A DNA stretch of 64,000 bases, taken from contig NZ_JBNCMC010000001.1 in NCBI RefSeq assembly GCF_049844995.1, positions 310,001 to 374,000 of the forward strand. Direction: 5' to 3'. The notes beneath the pieces were generated by a model that did no database searches, was not told where the DNA came from, and was given only the letters and a program-made list of their open reading frames with translations. The stretch comes from Luteimicrobium sp049844995. Its GTDB lineage: Bacteria > Actinomycetota > Actinomycetes > Actinomycetales > Cellulomonadaceae. The translations under genes and the position numbers were made by a program. This document shows positions 41,402 through 49,652 of this stretch, in pieces. Positions within the stretch are counted from its first letter, which is position 1. Each line of letters opens with the position of its first letter.

Positions 41402-42610
41402 ATGGCTCGAACGGTCCGCACACGAACCCTGGCTACCGGTGCCCTGCTCGCGGGCGTCGCCGGCCTCGTCGGGGCGGCGTTCGCCGCGCCCGCGGGAGCG
41501 GCCACGCCGACGCAGTCCGCCGCGCTCCCGCCGGACACCGGGAGCCTCGGCCAGTGCAGCGCCGGGGCCGGACGCGACACGCTCGTCCCGACCGGCGCCG
41601 TCGCGAACGACCGCTTCACCCAGGCGTTCCGCGAGTTCGGGAACGGCGGGGGCGGCTGGTCCGACCACGGCGGCTGGGCGGCGTCCGACGGCGTCTACTC
41701 CGCCGACGTCCCGGGCCACGGCGTCGTGTGGCTGATGAACGACACGTTCCTCGGGCCGGTCAACGCGGACGAGAGCATGACGTCGCCCGGCTTCATCCAT
41801 GGCTCGGCGGTGCTCGGCGGCCGCGACGGCCTGCCCGACACCACGGTCACGCAGGGCACGCACGATGCGCCCGAGTCGCTCGTCTCGCCCCCGGGAAGCG
41901 ACGGCGACCCCTGGTACTGGAACGGCGACGGGATCGTCGACGGCGGCAAGCTGCTCCTGTTCGAGGGTCGCACCGGCTCGACCGACGGCCCGCCGCCCTG
42001 GAACTTCGGCTGGCTGGGGAGCGACATCGCGACCCTCTCGACCCGGGACCTCTCGGTCGAGAAGATCACGCCGACCTACGGGACACCTGGCGGCGTCGAG
42101 TGGGGCAACGAGCTGGTCAGGTGCGGCGGCTACATCTACGTCTACGGCCAGCTGAGCGGCGACATGTACGTCGCGAGGGCGCACGTCGGGCACCTGGCCG
42201 AGAAGCACTGGCAGTTCTTCGACGGGACGGGCTGGTCCCAGGACGAGCTGTCCGCCGCGTCGATCGGCAACGACGTCGGCGCCTCGTACAGTGTGACTCC
42301 CATGGACGGGCAGTTCGTCCTGACGACGACGGCCAACGCCATCTTCACGGACCACAAGATCTACGTGGCGACCTCGGACTCGCCGACCGGCCCGTTCGTG
42401 AACCGGACGGCGGTCTACACCGCGCCCGAGGGGGTCGGCCACATCTACGCGCCCTACAACGTCGCCGCCCACCCGACCATCAGCAAGCCGGGCGAGCTCG
42501 TGGTGTCGTACAACGTGAACTCGCAGGTCGGGGACGACCTGCTGGCGAACGCCAACAACAACCGCCCGCGGTTCGTCACGATCACGTTCGACCGGGTGCC
42601 CCGGGGCTGA
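41402..42610 (+). CDS. Secreted DUF5005/DUF4185-like beta-propeller protein
   Basis: A 402-residue exported protein. Signal peptide residues 1 to about 33 (cut after AGA). The mature part has repeated motifs typical of a five-bladed glycosidase-like propeller: GVWLMNDTFLG-like VVWLMNDTFLGPVNADESM, WYWNGDGIVDGGKLLLFEGR, GVEWGNELVRCGGYIYVYGQ and IYAPYNVAAHPTISKPGELV. This pattern fits DUF5005/DUF4185, distantly related to GH43/GH32-type propellers. Enzymatic activity is unproven. AGGAGG decides the ATG at 41402. The operator links it to the GH92/GH3 genes. Confidence 0.78.
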   Translation: MARTVRTRTLATGALLAGVAGLVGAAFAAPAGAATPTQSAALPPDTGSLGQCSAGAGRDTLVPTGAVANDRFTQAFREFGNGGGGWSDHGGWAASDGVYSADVPGHGVVWLMNDTFLGPVNADESMTSPGFIHGSAVLGGRDGLPDTTVTQGTHDAPESLVSPPGSDGDPWYWNGDGIVDGGKLLLFEGRTGSTDGPPPWNFGWLGSDIATLSTRDLSVEKITPTYGTPGGVEWGNELVRCGGYIYVYGQLSGDMYVARAHVGHLAEKHWQFFDGTGWSQDELSAASIGNDVGASYSVTPMDGQFVLTTTANAIFTDHKIYVATSDSPTGPFVNRTAVYTAPEGVGHIYAPYNVAAHPTISKPGELVVSYNVNSQVGDDLLANANNNRPRFVTITFDRVPRG

Positions 42611-42618
42611 CGCGCGTC

Positions 42619-42651
42619 GGGCGGGCGGCAGTGAGGGGACGCCGCCCGCCC
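42619..42651 (+). terminator. Hairpin after the secreted propeller gene
   Basis: GGGCGGGCGGC (42619-42629) pairs perfectly with GCCGCCCGCCC (42641-42651), an 11-bp stem with an 11-nt loop, starting 8 nt after the stop. Confidence 0.7.
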
Positions 42652-42676
42652 GCCCGGCCGGGTCGCGCGGCAGGGC

Positions 42677-42707
42677 AGTGTGACACCTACGGTGCCAGTG
42701 TTACACT
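42677..42707. promoter_or_regulatory. Operator/promoter of the VapBC module
   Basis: AGTGTGACAC (42677-42686) and GTGTTACACT (42698-42707) are inverted with one mismatch around 11 nt. TACACT (42702-42707) is a good -10 and ends six bases before the antitoxin GTG, so the transcript is probably leaderless and repressed through the dyad by the VapB-VapC complex. Confidence 0.55.
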
Positions 42708-42713
42708 TGGACG

Positions 42714-42974
42714 GTGCCCACCACTCGACCGCGCCACCCCGTCACGGAGACGGACGCCGTCGCACACGCCCTCGACATCGCGCGTCGCCGGTGGCCGGGA
42801 GAACGGCCGACCGCCTTGCTGACGCACCTGATCATGGCCGGGGCGAGTGCCGTCGAGAGCGATCTGAGCGACGGTGAGAGACAACGCCGGCGTGCCGTAG
42901 AAGAGCTGACGAGCCTGGCCGCGTACTACCCCGACGGCTACCTGCAGGAGATCCGCGAGGGCTGGTCGGAATGA
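42714..42974 (+). CDS. VapB-like antitoxin
   Basis: An 86-residue small protein directly upstream of a PIN-domain gene, overlapping it by ATGA. Residues 10-50 are helical (VAHALDIARRRWPGERPTAL), and the C-terminus is acidic/aromatic (YYPDGYLQEIREGWSE), fitting a segment that wraps the toxin. No ribbon-helix-helix or AbrB motif is obvious, so the DNA-binding type is unclear. Assignment rests on context. GTG start with almost no leader. Confidence 0.72.
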   Translation: MPTTRPRHPVTETDAVAHALDIARRRWPGERPTALLTHLIMAGASAVESDLSDGERQRRRAVEELTSLAAYYPDGYLQEIREGWSE

Positions 42975-43369
42975 TCGTGGTCGACGCGAACGTGGTGATC
43001 GCGGCGAGCACGCCCGCTCATCCTCACCACGACGCCGCGCAGCGCATCGCCAGCGAGCACGGGGGTGACGGGATGGTCCTTCACCCCCTGACGATGGCCG
43101 AGGTCCTCGTCGGTCCAGCTCGGGTGGGGGCAGAAGTCGCCGCACGGCACGTGCTCGAGGCGGCAGGGTTCGACATCGCTCCCGACGGGGGCCCATCGCC
43201 TGAGGACCTAGCGCGGGTTCGGGCGACCGCCGCGCTGAAGATGCCCGACGCTTGCGTCCTCGCGACGGCTGAGCAGCTCTCCGTGCCGCTCGCGACCTTC
43301 GACCAGCGATTGACCCGCGAGGCGCAGGCTCGCCGGGTCGCCGTCCTCGGGCTCGGAGCGGACGACTGA
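42971..43369 (+). CDS. vapC: PIN-domain ribonuclease toxin (VapC)
   Basis: A 132-residue PIN protein. The acidic metal-site residues are in place: Asp5 (IVVDANVV), Glu44 (TMAEVLVG), Asp93 (KMPDACVLATA) and Asp111 (ATFDQRL). VapC toxins cleave tRNA or rRNA under Mg2+. Translationally coupled to the upstream antitoxin. Confidence 0.9.
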   Translation: MIVVDANVVIAASTPAHPHHDAAQRIASEHGGDGMVLHPLTMAEVLVGPARVGAEVAARHVLEAAGFDIAPDGGPSPEDLARVRATAALKMPDACVLATAEQLSVPLATFDQRLTREAQARRVAVLGLGADD

Positions 43370-43376
43370 CAGGTCG

Positions 43377-44240
43377 TCACGCCGATCGGCCGGCCGCCGT
43401 GAGGACCCGCGTCCGCTCTGCGAGGAAGTCCTCCCAGGTCCGGGTGCCGGTCGCGTGCTCGGGCGTGAGATTCGCGCCGGCCCGGTAGGCGGCGGCCGCC
43501 TTGCCGGGGTTCCGCATCGGCAGGATCGGCCGACGACGCCCGGTCGCCCGCAGGCAGTCGCGGACGAGGTCCGTCATGGGGTACGTCGTCGGGCCGCCGA
43601 GCTCGGCGACAAGTCCCTGGGGCTCGCCGAGCGCGAGCCCGGTGAGGCGGTCGGCGACGTCGCGCGCGTCGACCGGCTGGAAGCTCACCCCCGCGAACAC
43701 GGGAACGACCGGCATCTTCCCCAGCTGGTCCGCGAGGTCGGCCACGAAGTCGTGGAACTGCGTGGCGCGCAGGATGGTCCAGGGCAGCCCCGACGCGGTA
43801 ACGACGTCCTCGGCGAGCCGCTTCGCCTCGAAGTACCCGAACTGCGCGCGGTCGAGCCGCGACTCCACCGGGATCCGGTCTACCCCGACCACGGAGATGT
43901 GGACGAGGTGCTCGACCCCGGCCGCGACCGCCGCGTCGACGAGCGTGCGGGCCTTGGCGTCGTCCCCGGCGGCGCTCCCGGCGCAGTGCACGACGACGCC
44001 GACCCCGGCCAGCGCCTCGGCGACGCCTTCTCCGGTGGCCAGGTCGCCCGCGACGAACTCGACCCCCGCGGAACCGGAGCCGCGCGGCTCGGCGGAGGCG
44101 CCGTCGTCGGGCAGGTGGCGGGCCAGGACGCGCACGGGGCGCCCGGCCGAGCGCAGCCGCTCGACGACGAGGCGGCCGAGCGTGCCGGTGCCGCCGGTCA
44201 CGAGGACGGTGGGGCGGTCGGCGGAACCGGTGCGGGTCAT
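43377..44240 (-). CDS. NAD(P)-binding epimerase/NmrA-type SDR
   Basis: A 287-residue extended/atypical SDR: VLVTGGTGTLGRLVVERLRS (Rossmann), then a NmrA-like core (HISVVGVDRIPVESRLD, LPWTILRATQFHDF) ending with TWEDFLAERT. Start at ATG 44240 preceded by GGAGA; a longer frame to 44324 would overlap the sigma gene. It is divergent from an ECF41-type sigma factor. ECF41 sigmas are known to sit beside and drive carboxymuconolactone decarboxylases, oxidoreductases or epimerases, so this is the expected target. Confidence 0.85.
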   Translation of the reverse strand: MTRTGSADRPTVLVTGGTGTLGRLVVERLRSAGRPVRVLARHLPDDGASAEPRGSGSAGVEFVAGDLATGEGVAEALAGVGVVVHCAGSAAGDDAKARTLVDAAVAAGVEHLVHISVVGVDRIPVESRLDRAQFGYFEAKRLAEDVVTASGLPWTILRATQFHDFVADLADQLGKMPVVPVFAGVSFQPVDARDVADRLTGLALGEPQGLVAELGGPTTYPMTDLVRDCLRATGRRRPILPMRNPGKAAAAYRAGANLTPEHATGTRTWEDFLAERTRVLTAAGRSA

Positions 44241-44261
44241 GGGACGTCTCCTTCGGTGTGG

Positions 44262-44300
44262 TGTCACGCTGCGCTGCTGCGGCGTGTCAGGGTGCTGACA
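44262..44300. promoter_or_regulatory. TGTCA motifs between epimerase and ECF41 sigma
   Basis: TGTCACG at 44262-44268 on the plus strand, and a perfect dyad TGTCAG-GGTG-CTGACA (44285-44300). ECF41 promoters are reported with a TGTCACA-type -35 and CGTC-type -10, so these are candidate sigma-dependent promoters facing one or both genes. The match to the -10 is only approximate. Confidence 0.45.
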
Positions 44301-44322
44301 CCCCGGACGGAGGGAACGTGAC

Positions 44323-45228
44323 ATGACGACGAGCGAGGATCTGCTCGCCCGGTTCGAGGAGCAGCGCCCGAGGCTCCGGGCGGTGGCCTACCGACTGCTC
44401 GGGTCGCTGCCCGACGCCGACGACGCCCTGCAGGACGCGTGGCTGCGGGTGGCGGGCTCCGGCGGGGACGAGGCGGAGGGCCGCGCGGAGATCGTCAACG
44501 TCGACGGGTGGCTGACCACCGTCGTGTCGCGGGTCTGCCTCAACGCGCTGCGGTCGCGCCGGACGCGCCGCGAGGACCCGTTCGAGGTGCACGTGCCGGA
44601 GCCGATCGTCGGGCCCGTGTCCGGTCAGGACCCGGAGCACGAGGCGGTCCTCGCGGACCAGGTCGGGCTCGCCCTGCTCGTCGTGCTCGAGACGCTCGGG
44701 CCGGCCGAGCGGCTGGCGTTCGTGCTGCACGACATGTTCGCCGTGCCGTTCGACGAGATCGCCGTGATGCTCGACCGGACCCCGGAGGCGGTGCGGCAGC
44801 TCGCGAGCCGCGCGCGACGCCGCGTCCGCGCACGCCCGACCGCGCCCGACCCGGACCTCGCCGAGCAGCGACGCGTCGTCGACGCGTTCTTCGCCGCCGC
44901 GCGCGACGGCGACCTCGACGGGCTCCTCGCGATCCTGCACCCGGACGTCGTCCTCACGTCCGACGGCGGCCGGGCGCGCCCGGCCATGTCGATGGTCCTG
45001 CACGGGCCGGCGGAGGTCACGAGCCAGGCCGTCATCGCGGCGGCGAGCATGCCGCAGCTGCCGTACCCGGCGCTCGTCAACGGTGCCGCCGGGGTGGTCG
45101 TGGCGCCGCACGGGAAGGCGCAGTTCGTCATGGCGTTCACGGTCGTGGACGGTCGGATCGTCGCGGTCGACGTCCTCGCCGACCCGGAGCGTCTGGGGCA
45201 CGTCGACGTGGCGGCGTTGCTACCGTGA
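44323..45228 (+). CDS. ECF41-type RNA polymerase sigma factor (SigJ-like)
   Basis: A 301-residue sigma-70 family protein. Region 2 (about 1-75: LLARFEEQRPRLRAVAYRLL, DADDALQDAWLRV) and region 4 (about 125-170: VLHDMFAVPFDEIAVMLDRT) are followed by a fused SnoaL-like domain (about 180-301). That domain carries DGGRA in place of DGGGK, and DPERL close to the NPDKL motif of the ECF41 group. The C-domain regulates sigma activity in cis, so no anti-sigma is needed. ATG 44323. Confidence 0.92.
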   Translation: MTTSEDLLARFEEQRPRLRAVAYRLLGSLPDADDALQDAWLRVAGSGGDEAEGRAEIVNVDGWLTTVVSRVCLNALRSRRTRREDPFEVHVPEPIVGPVSGQDPEHEAVLADQVGLALLVVLETLGPAERLAFVLHDMFAVPFDEIAVMLDRTPEAVRQLASRARRRVRARPTAPDPDLAEQRRVVDAFFAAARDGDLDGLLAILHPDVVLTSDGGRARPAMSMVLHGPAEVTSQAVIAAASMPQLPYPALVNGAAGVVVAPHGKAQFVMAFTVVDGRIVAVDVLADPERLGHVDVAALLP

Positions 45229-45605
45229 CGCCCGTGTGGAGCAACGCGCTCGGCCTGACCCTCACCGGGTTTGCGCTGCTCGCCGCCGCGAGCCCGGTGG
45301 TCGGCGCGTACCTCCTCGACCGTCGCCACCTGCTCACGAACCGTCTCGCGCTCGGCGCGGTGGCGTCGTTGCTCGTGGGTCTCGGCGGCCTGACCGTCAT
45401 GGTCCTCACGCCGGTGACGGACGAGATCACCTGCGACGCGGCGGCGTTCGACCTGCTCGGCGACGGCTTCGACGGCGGGAACCCGCCGTGCCTCGCCGCG
45501 ACGCGCACGTACGTGGGGCTGGGTCTGCTGATCGTCGTCGTGGCGACGGTGCTCTGGTGGGTCGCCGCCGCGAGGACCCGGCGTCGTGCACCCGCGACCG
45601 CCTGA
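45225..45605 (+). CDS. Small membrane protein, unknown
   Basis: A 126-residue protein with about three membrane helices (residues 9-30, 40-61, 93-113) and two cysteines in the outer loop (ITCDAAAF and PPCLAAT), which may form a disulfide. GTG at 45225 overlaps the sigma gene stop, so it is co-translated with it. Family not recognised. Confidence 0.65.
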   Translation: MTPVWSNALGLTLTGFALLAAASPVVGAYLLDRRHLLTNRLALGAVASLLVGLGGLTVMVLTPVTDEITCDAAAFDLLGDGFDGGNPPCLAATRTYVGLGLLIVVVATVLWWVAAARTRRRAPATA

Positions 45606-45619
45606 CCGCGGGCTCCGGC

Positions 45620-46363
45620 TCAGGCGCCGCCGGCGCCCTTGCCGCCGTCGACGCGCAGGACGGTCCCGGTGACGTACGACGCGGTGGGGGACGCGAGCCA
45701 CGCGACGGCGTCGGCGACCTCGTCGGCCGTGCCCATGCGTCCCAGCGGCACGAACCCGCCGACCCTCGTTCGGACCTCCGCGGGCTGCGCCATGATCGGC
45801 CCCGACTCGATGGGCCCGGGCGCGACGGCATTGACCCGGATCCCGCGGGCGGCGTAGTCGATCGCCGCGGTCCTCGTCAGCCCGACGACGCCGTGCTTGG
45901 CCGCGACGTACGCCGACATCCCGGGCGCGCCGGCGACGCCCGCGGACGACGCGACGTTGACGATCGTGCCGCCGTCGGCCATGACCGCGAGCTCGGCGCG
46001 CATCGCGACGGCGACGCAGCGCAGGCTCACGGCGAGCACGCGGTCGAGGTCGTCGAGGTCGAGCTCGCCGAGCGGCGACGGCCGGTGCGCGGTGCCGACG
46101 TTGTTGATCGCGACCGCGAGGCCGTGGGGCCCGGCCGCAGCGGCGACGGCAGCGAGGAGGGCGTCGTCGTCCCGCACGTCGAGGGCGACCGTCTCCACCT
46201 GCGCGTCGGAAGCCGCCCGCAGGGAGTCGGCGAGCGTGGCGAGCGCGTCGCCGTCCCGGGCGACGAGCGTGACCCGCGCCCCGGTCTCGGCGAGCCGGCG
46301 CGCCACCGCGTTGCCGATCAGCCCGTTCGCCCCGACGACGACGGCGCTGGCGACGGCGGTCAT
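45620..46363 (-). CDS. Short-chain dehydrogenase/reductase
   Basis: A 247-residue classical SDR: VVVGANGLIGNAVARRLAE (a GxxGxxG variant), VAINNVG in place of NNAG, Ser in NVASSAG, and YVAAK. The C-terminus DEVADAVAWLASPTASYVTG is typical. ATG at 46363 overlaps the stop of the upstream membrane-protein gene (ATGA). Probably an active oxidoreductase, substrate unknown. Confidence 0.87.
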   Translation of the reverse strand: MTAVASAVVVGANGLIGNAVARRLAETGARVTLVARDGDALATLADSLRAASDAQVETVALDVRDDDALLAAVAAAAGPHGLAVAINNVGTAHRPSPLGELDLDDLDRVLAVSLRCVAVAMRAELAVMADGGTIVNVASSAGVAGAPGMSAYVAAKHGVVGLTRTAAIDYAARGIRVNAVAPGPIESGPIMAQPAEVRTRVGGFVPLGRMGTADEVADAVAWLASPTASYVTGTVLRVDGGKGAGGA

Positions 46364-47094
46364 GCGTCGGCCCGCCCGGTCTCGCGGAGCGCCGGGACCT
46401 GGTGCCGTGAGCGGGGAACCAGGAAGGCGTAGGCGACGAGCCACAGCAGCCCGCCGAACCGCGCGACGGGCAGCAAGTACTGCAGCGGCTCCACGACCAG
46501 CGACAGGAAGCTGACCTCGGCGACGGCGGCCAGCACCAGGCCGACCCAGGCGAGCCACCGTGGCACGAGCCGGAGGATCAGGGCTGGGACCGCGGCCCCG
46601 GCGACGAGCAGCCCGAGCCCGACGGCGAACCCCACCCCTCCGGTCGCGAACGCGAGGAGGGCGAGCGCGCGGGCGACGGCTGCGTCGTCTGGCACGCCGT
46701 CCTGGGCGGCGGTCCAGGTCGCGAGCGCGGAGACGGCCATGAGTGCCGCCGCCAGCACCCCGCCCACGAGGCCGATCGCGGGCCCGGGGACGCGGATGCC
46801 GAGTCGGCGCTGCCGCGTGTAGACGGTCGCGGCGAGGATCGCGAGCGGGACCGTCGCGCCGAAACCCAGCAGCGCGGAGACGCGGAAGCCGGCGGGGTGG
46901 TCGGCGTAGCGCGCGGCGACGTCGGACGCCGAGGCGCCGACGGGCGACGACGCGCCCGAGCCGCCCGTCGCGGCGACCACCACGACGACGCTCGCCACGA
47001 ACAGGGCGGCCGCGACCACCGCGAGCGCGCCGGGGTGCGGGCCGCCGTCGGCGCGTGGGGCGCTCGGACGAGGTCGAGCCGTCGATTCAGTCAT
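46360..47094 (-). CDS. DUF4386-like membrane protein
   Basis: A 244-residue integral membrane protein with about six hydrophobic segments; the region DHPAGFRVSALLGFGATVPL and the C-terminal PVARFGGLLWLVAYAFLVPR resemble DUF4386-type proteins. ATG at 47094 (MTESTARP); a start at 47115 is possible. It is divergent from a MarR gene and co-transcribed with the SDR. Confidence 0.68.
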   Translation of the reverse strand: MTESTARPRPSAPRADGGPHPGALAVVAAALFVASVVVVVAATGGSGASSPVGASASDVAARYADHPAGFRVSALLGFGATVPLAILAATVYTRQRRLGIRVPGPAIGLVGGVLAAALMAVSALATWTAAQDGVPDDAAVARALALLAFATGGVGFAVGLGLLVAGAAVPALILRLVPRWLAWVGLVLAAVAEVSFLSLVVEPLQYLLPVARFGGLLWLVAYAFLVPRSRHQVPALRETGRADA

Positions 47095-47108
47095 GCCATC
47101 AACGATTA

Positions 47109-47116
47109 CATGCATG
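47109..47116. promoter_or_regulatory. CATGCATG core in a divergent MarR promoter
   Basis: An AT-rich near-dyad around the palindrome CATGCATG, flanked by GATTA and AATCA, lies in the 53-bp gap between the DUF4386-like gene and the MarR gene. Probably the MarR operator. Confidence 0.42.
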
Positions 47117-47147
47117 AATCATTCCGTCAACGGGGTATCCTCGACGC

Positions 47148-47624
47148 ATGGTGAAGGCAGCGCCCAGCGGACCCCGGACGGCCTTCGCGCTCTCCCAGCT
47201 CGGCTCGTACGTGAGCGACGCGTTCGCGAGCGCGGTCCGCGAGGTCGGGCTCAGCCCCTCCGAGGCGGGAGTGCTGCGGCTGCTCTCGCGCGAGCCCGGC
47301 CTGAGCCAGCGCGAGCTCGCGAACCGGCTGGGCACCCAGCCCAGCCGCGTCGTCGCGCTCGTCGACGGGCTCGAGGGGCGAGGGCTCGTCGTCCGGCGGC
47401 GCAGTGAGACCGACCGCCGCAACTACGAGCTCCACCCCACCGACGACGCGCGCGCGCTCGGCCCGCGCCTCCGGGCGCTCGCCGAGGCCCACGAGGAAGC
47501 CGTCCTCGCGCCCCTGACCTCCCGCGAGCGCGAGGAGCTCGCCCGGCTCGTCGGCAAGCTCATCGCGGGTCACGGCCTCGACGCGCAGGTCCACCGCGAG
47601 ACCGCCCCGACCCGTCCCGCCTGA
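47148..47624 (+). CDS. MarR-family regulator
   Basis: A 158-residue MarR protein: LLSREPGLSQRELANRLGTQ, PSRVVALVDGLEGRGLVVRR and wing SETDRRNYELHP. Divergent from the membrane protein-SDR pair, its likely targets. Confidence 0.88.
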   Translation: MVKAAPSGPRTAFALSQLGSYVSDAFASAVREVGLSPSEAGVLRLLSREPGLSQRELANRLGTQPSRVVALVDGLEGRGLVVRRRSETDRRNYELHPTDDARALGPRLRALAEAHEEAVLAPLTSREREELARLVGKLIAGHGLDAQVHRETAPTRPA

Positions 47625-47663
47625 GAACGCCGGCGCAGGGACGCCCGGTCGTACGCTGGCCCC

Positions 47664-48158
47664 ATGGCCGTCGGCCGGGCGCAGGGGTGGTTCTCGGAGG
47701 CGCAGGTCCCCGAGATGCTCTACGGCGCCGTGGTGGCGGCCTCGGTGCTTGCCGTCGTCAGCGTGCACGCCCCGCCCGGAGACCGGGTCGTCGTCGCAAC
47801 GGTCGTGGTGGCGCTGGTCTACTGGCTGGCCCACGTGTACGTCGACGCGGTCGGCGGGCGATTCTCCGATCGCGAGCACTCGACGGGCACGCGCGTCCTG
47901 CACGCACTCAACGACAACTGGGCCGTCCTCATCGGCTCGGCGCCGCCCATCGTCGCGCTGCTGGTCGCTCGGGCGCTCGGCGCCGACGGCGAGACCGCCG
48001 CGTGGTGGGCGCTCTGGGTCACCGGCGGTCTCCTCATCACCGTGGGTGGCATCGCCGCGTGGCGCGCGGGTGCCCGCGGCTGGGGTCTCGTAGGCGAGAT
48101 CCTCGTCGGCGGCTGCTTCGGGCTTCTCGTCGTGGCGCTGAAGTACGCGCTGCACTGA
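47664..48158 (+). CDS. Four-helix membrane protein, unknown
   Basis: A 164-residue protein with about four membrane helices (about 20-37, 42-60, 91-108, 115-135 plus a terminal hydrophobic stretch). YWLAHVYVDAVGGRFSDREH is a conserved-looking loop that includes charged residues. No function could be assigned. Confidence 0.68.
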   Translation: MAVGRAQGWFSEAQVPEMLYGAVVAASVLAVVSVHAPPGDRVVVATVVVALVYWLAHVYVDAVGGRFSDREHSTGTRVLHALNDNWAVLIGSAPPIVALLVARALGADGETAAWWALWVTGGLLITVGGIAAWRAGARGWGLVGEILVGGCFGLLVVALKYALH

Positions 48159-48204
48159 GCTGCCAGGGATGGCGGCCCACGGGCGGCGCCTCTACCGTGA
48201 GCCC

Positions 48205-48801
48205 ATGACCCTCACCCCGGGTTTCCAGGGACGACCGCGACCGACCGGCGTCGCACTGCCGCCCGGCCAGTACGAGGTCACGGACTTCCCCGTCCTCTCC
48301 GCCGGCCCGACGCCGCGCGTGCCGCTCGAGTCGTGGGAGCTGGTGATCCGCAACGAGGACGGCACCGACTGGCGCTGGTCCTGGGACGACCTCCAGCGGC
48401 TTCCCCAGGACGACCCGCAGGTCGACCTGCACTGCGTGACCCGCTGGTCGAAGTTCGGCACGAGCTGGCGCGGGGTGAGCCTCGACGTCCTGCTCGCGGA
48501 CGTCACCTCGACCGCCCAGTACGCGCTCGTCGGCTGCTACGGCGGGTACACGACGAACCTGCCCGTCGCCGACCTCCTCGGTGGCAAGGCGTGGATCGCG
48601 CACACGTACGACGGCGCCCCGCTGGCCCCGGTGCACGGCGGCCCGGCGCGGCTCCTGGTCCCGCACCTGTACCTGTGGAAGTCCGCGAAGTGGGTCCGGT
48701 CCATCCAGCTCCTCCGCGAGGACCAGCACGGGTTCTGGGAGCAGCTGGGGTACCACGACTACGGCGACCCGTGGCGCGAGCAGCGCTACCAGGGGGACTG
48801 A
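48205..48801 (+). CDS. Molybdopterin-dependent oxidoreductase (SUOX-fold)
   Basis: A 198-residue single-domain protein of the sulfite-oxidase molybdopterin fold: DLHCVTRWSKFGTSWRGV contains the Mo-coordinating cysteine, and GGYTTNLP, GGPARLLVPHLYLWKSAKWV are family marks. No twin-arginine signal is seen, so it should be cytoplasmic, unlike YedY/MsrP. It precedes a FAD/NAD reductase by 2 bp, which probably supplies or takes its electrons. ATG 48205. Confidence 0.88.
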   Translation: MTLTPGFQGRPRPTGVALPPGQYEVTDFPVLSAGPTPRVPLESWELVIRNEDGTDWRWSWDDLQRLPQDDPQVDLHCVTRWSKFGTSWRGVSLDVLLADVTSTAQYALVGCYGGYTTNLPVADLLGGKAWIAHTYDGAPLAPVHGGPARLLVPHLYLWKSAKWVRSIQLLREDQHGFWEQLGYHDYGDPWREQRYQGD

Positions 48802-48803
48802 CC

Positions 48804-49628
48804 GTGGCTGCGCCGTCGGGCGGGGTGGAGCTGGGTGCGACGGGCACGGCCGCGCCCGTGCGGCTGGGGGAGCGGTTCGCGACGACGCGCGGCTGGCGGG
48901 TCGCGACCCTCGCATCCGCGCGCGTGGAGAGCGCGACCGCGCGGACGCTTGAGCTCGACGTGCCCGACTGGCCCGGCCACCTGGCCGGTCAGCACGTCGA
49001 CCTGCGGCTCACCGCCGCCGACGGGTACACCGCCGAGCGCGCGTACTCGATCTCGACCCCCCACGACGTCGCCCGCCCGGGCGCCGTCGCGGTCACGGTC
49101 CAGCGGGTCCCGGGCGGCGAGGTGTCGCCGTACCTGGTCGACGCGTTCGAGGCCGGGCAGCTCATCGAGGTGCGTGGGCCGGTCGGCGGCTGGTTCGTGT
49201 GGGAGCCCGGCTTCGCGGGCGCGGCGCCGGTGCTGCTGGTCGCGGGCGGGTCCGGGATCGTGCCGCTGGTCGCGATGGTGCGGGCGCGCCGGGGCGCGGG
49301 GGACCGGACCCCGTTCCGGCTCCTGTACTCCGTGCGGACCTCCGACGACGCGATGTTCCTCGATGAGCTCACGGGCGTCCACGGCCGGGCGGATGGCGTC
49401 GAGGCCCAGGTCTTCTACACGCGCGCCGCCCCGCTCGACGCGCCCCGCGAGGCGCGCCGCATCGGCCTGCAGGACGTCGCCGCGCACGGCTGGCCGCCCG
49501 AGCTGAAACCGGTCTGCTACGTGTGCGGACCGACGGGCTTCGTGGAGGCCGTCACGCGCATGCTGCTCGCGCTCGGGCACGACCCGGCGGCGATCCGGGC
49601 CGAGCGCTTCGGGCCAGCGAGCGACTGA
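48804..49628 (+). CDS. Ferredoxin-NADP reductase-like FAD oxidoreductase
   Basis: A 274-residue FNR-type flavoprotein: FAD site ERAYSISTP, NAD(P) site LLVAGGSGIVPLVAMV, and CYVCGPTGFVEAV near the end. There is no [2Fe-2S] domain. GTG start two bases after the molybdoenzyme stop. The pair likely forms an electron-transfer couple. Confidence 0.9.
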   Translation: MAAPSGGVELGATGTAAPVRLGERFATTRGWRVATLASARVESATARTLELDVPDWPGHLAGQHVDLRLTAADGYTAERAYSISTPHDVARPGAVAVTVQRVPGGEVSPYLVDAFEAGQLIEVRGPVGGWFVWEPGFAGAAPVLLVAGGSGIVPLVAMVRARRGAGDRTPFRLLYSVRTSDDAMFLDELTGVHGRADGVEAQVFYTRAAPLDAPREARRIGLQDVAAHGWPPELKPVCYVCGPTGFVEAVTRMLLALGHDPAAIRAERFGPASD

Positions 49629-49652
49629 CCGGCGTCGGACGAAGGAGCGACC

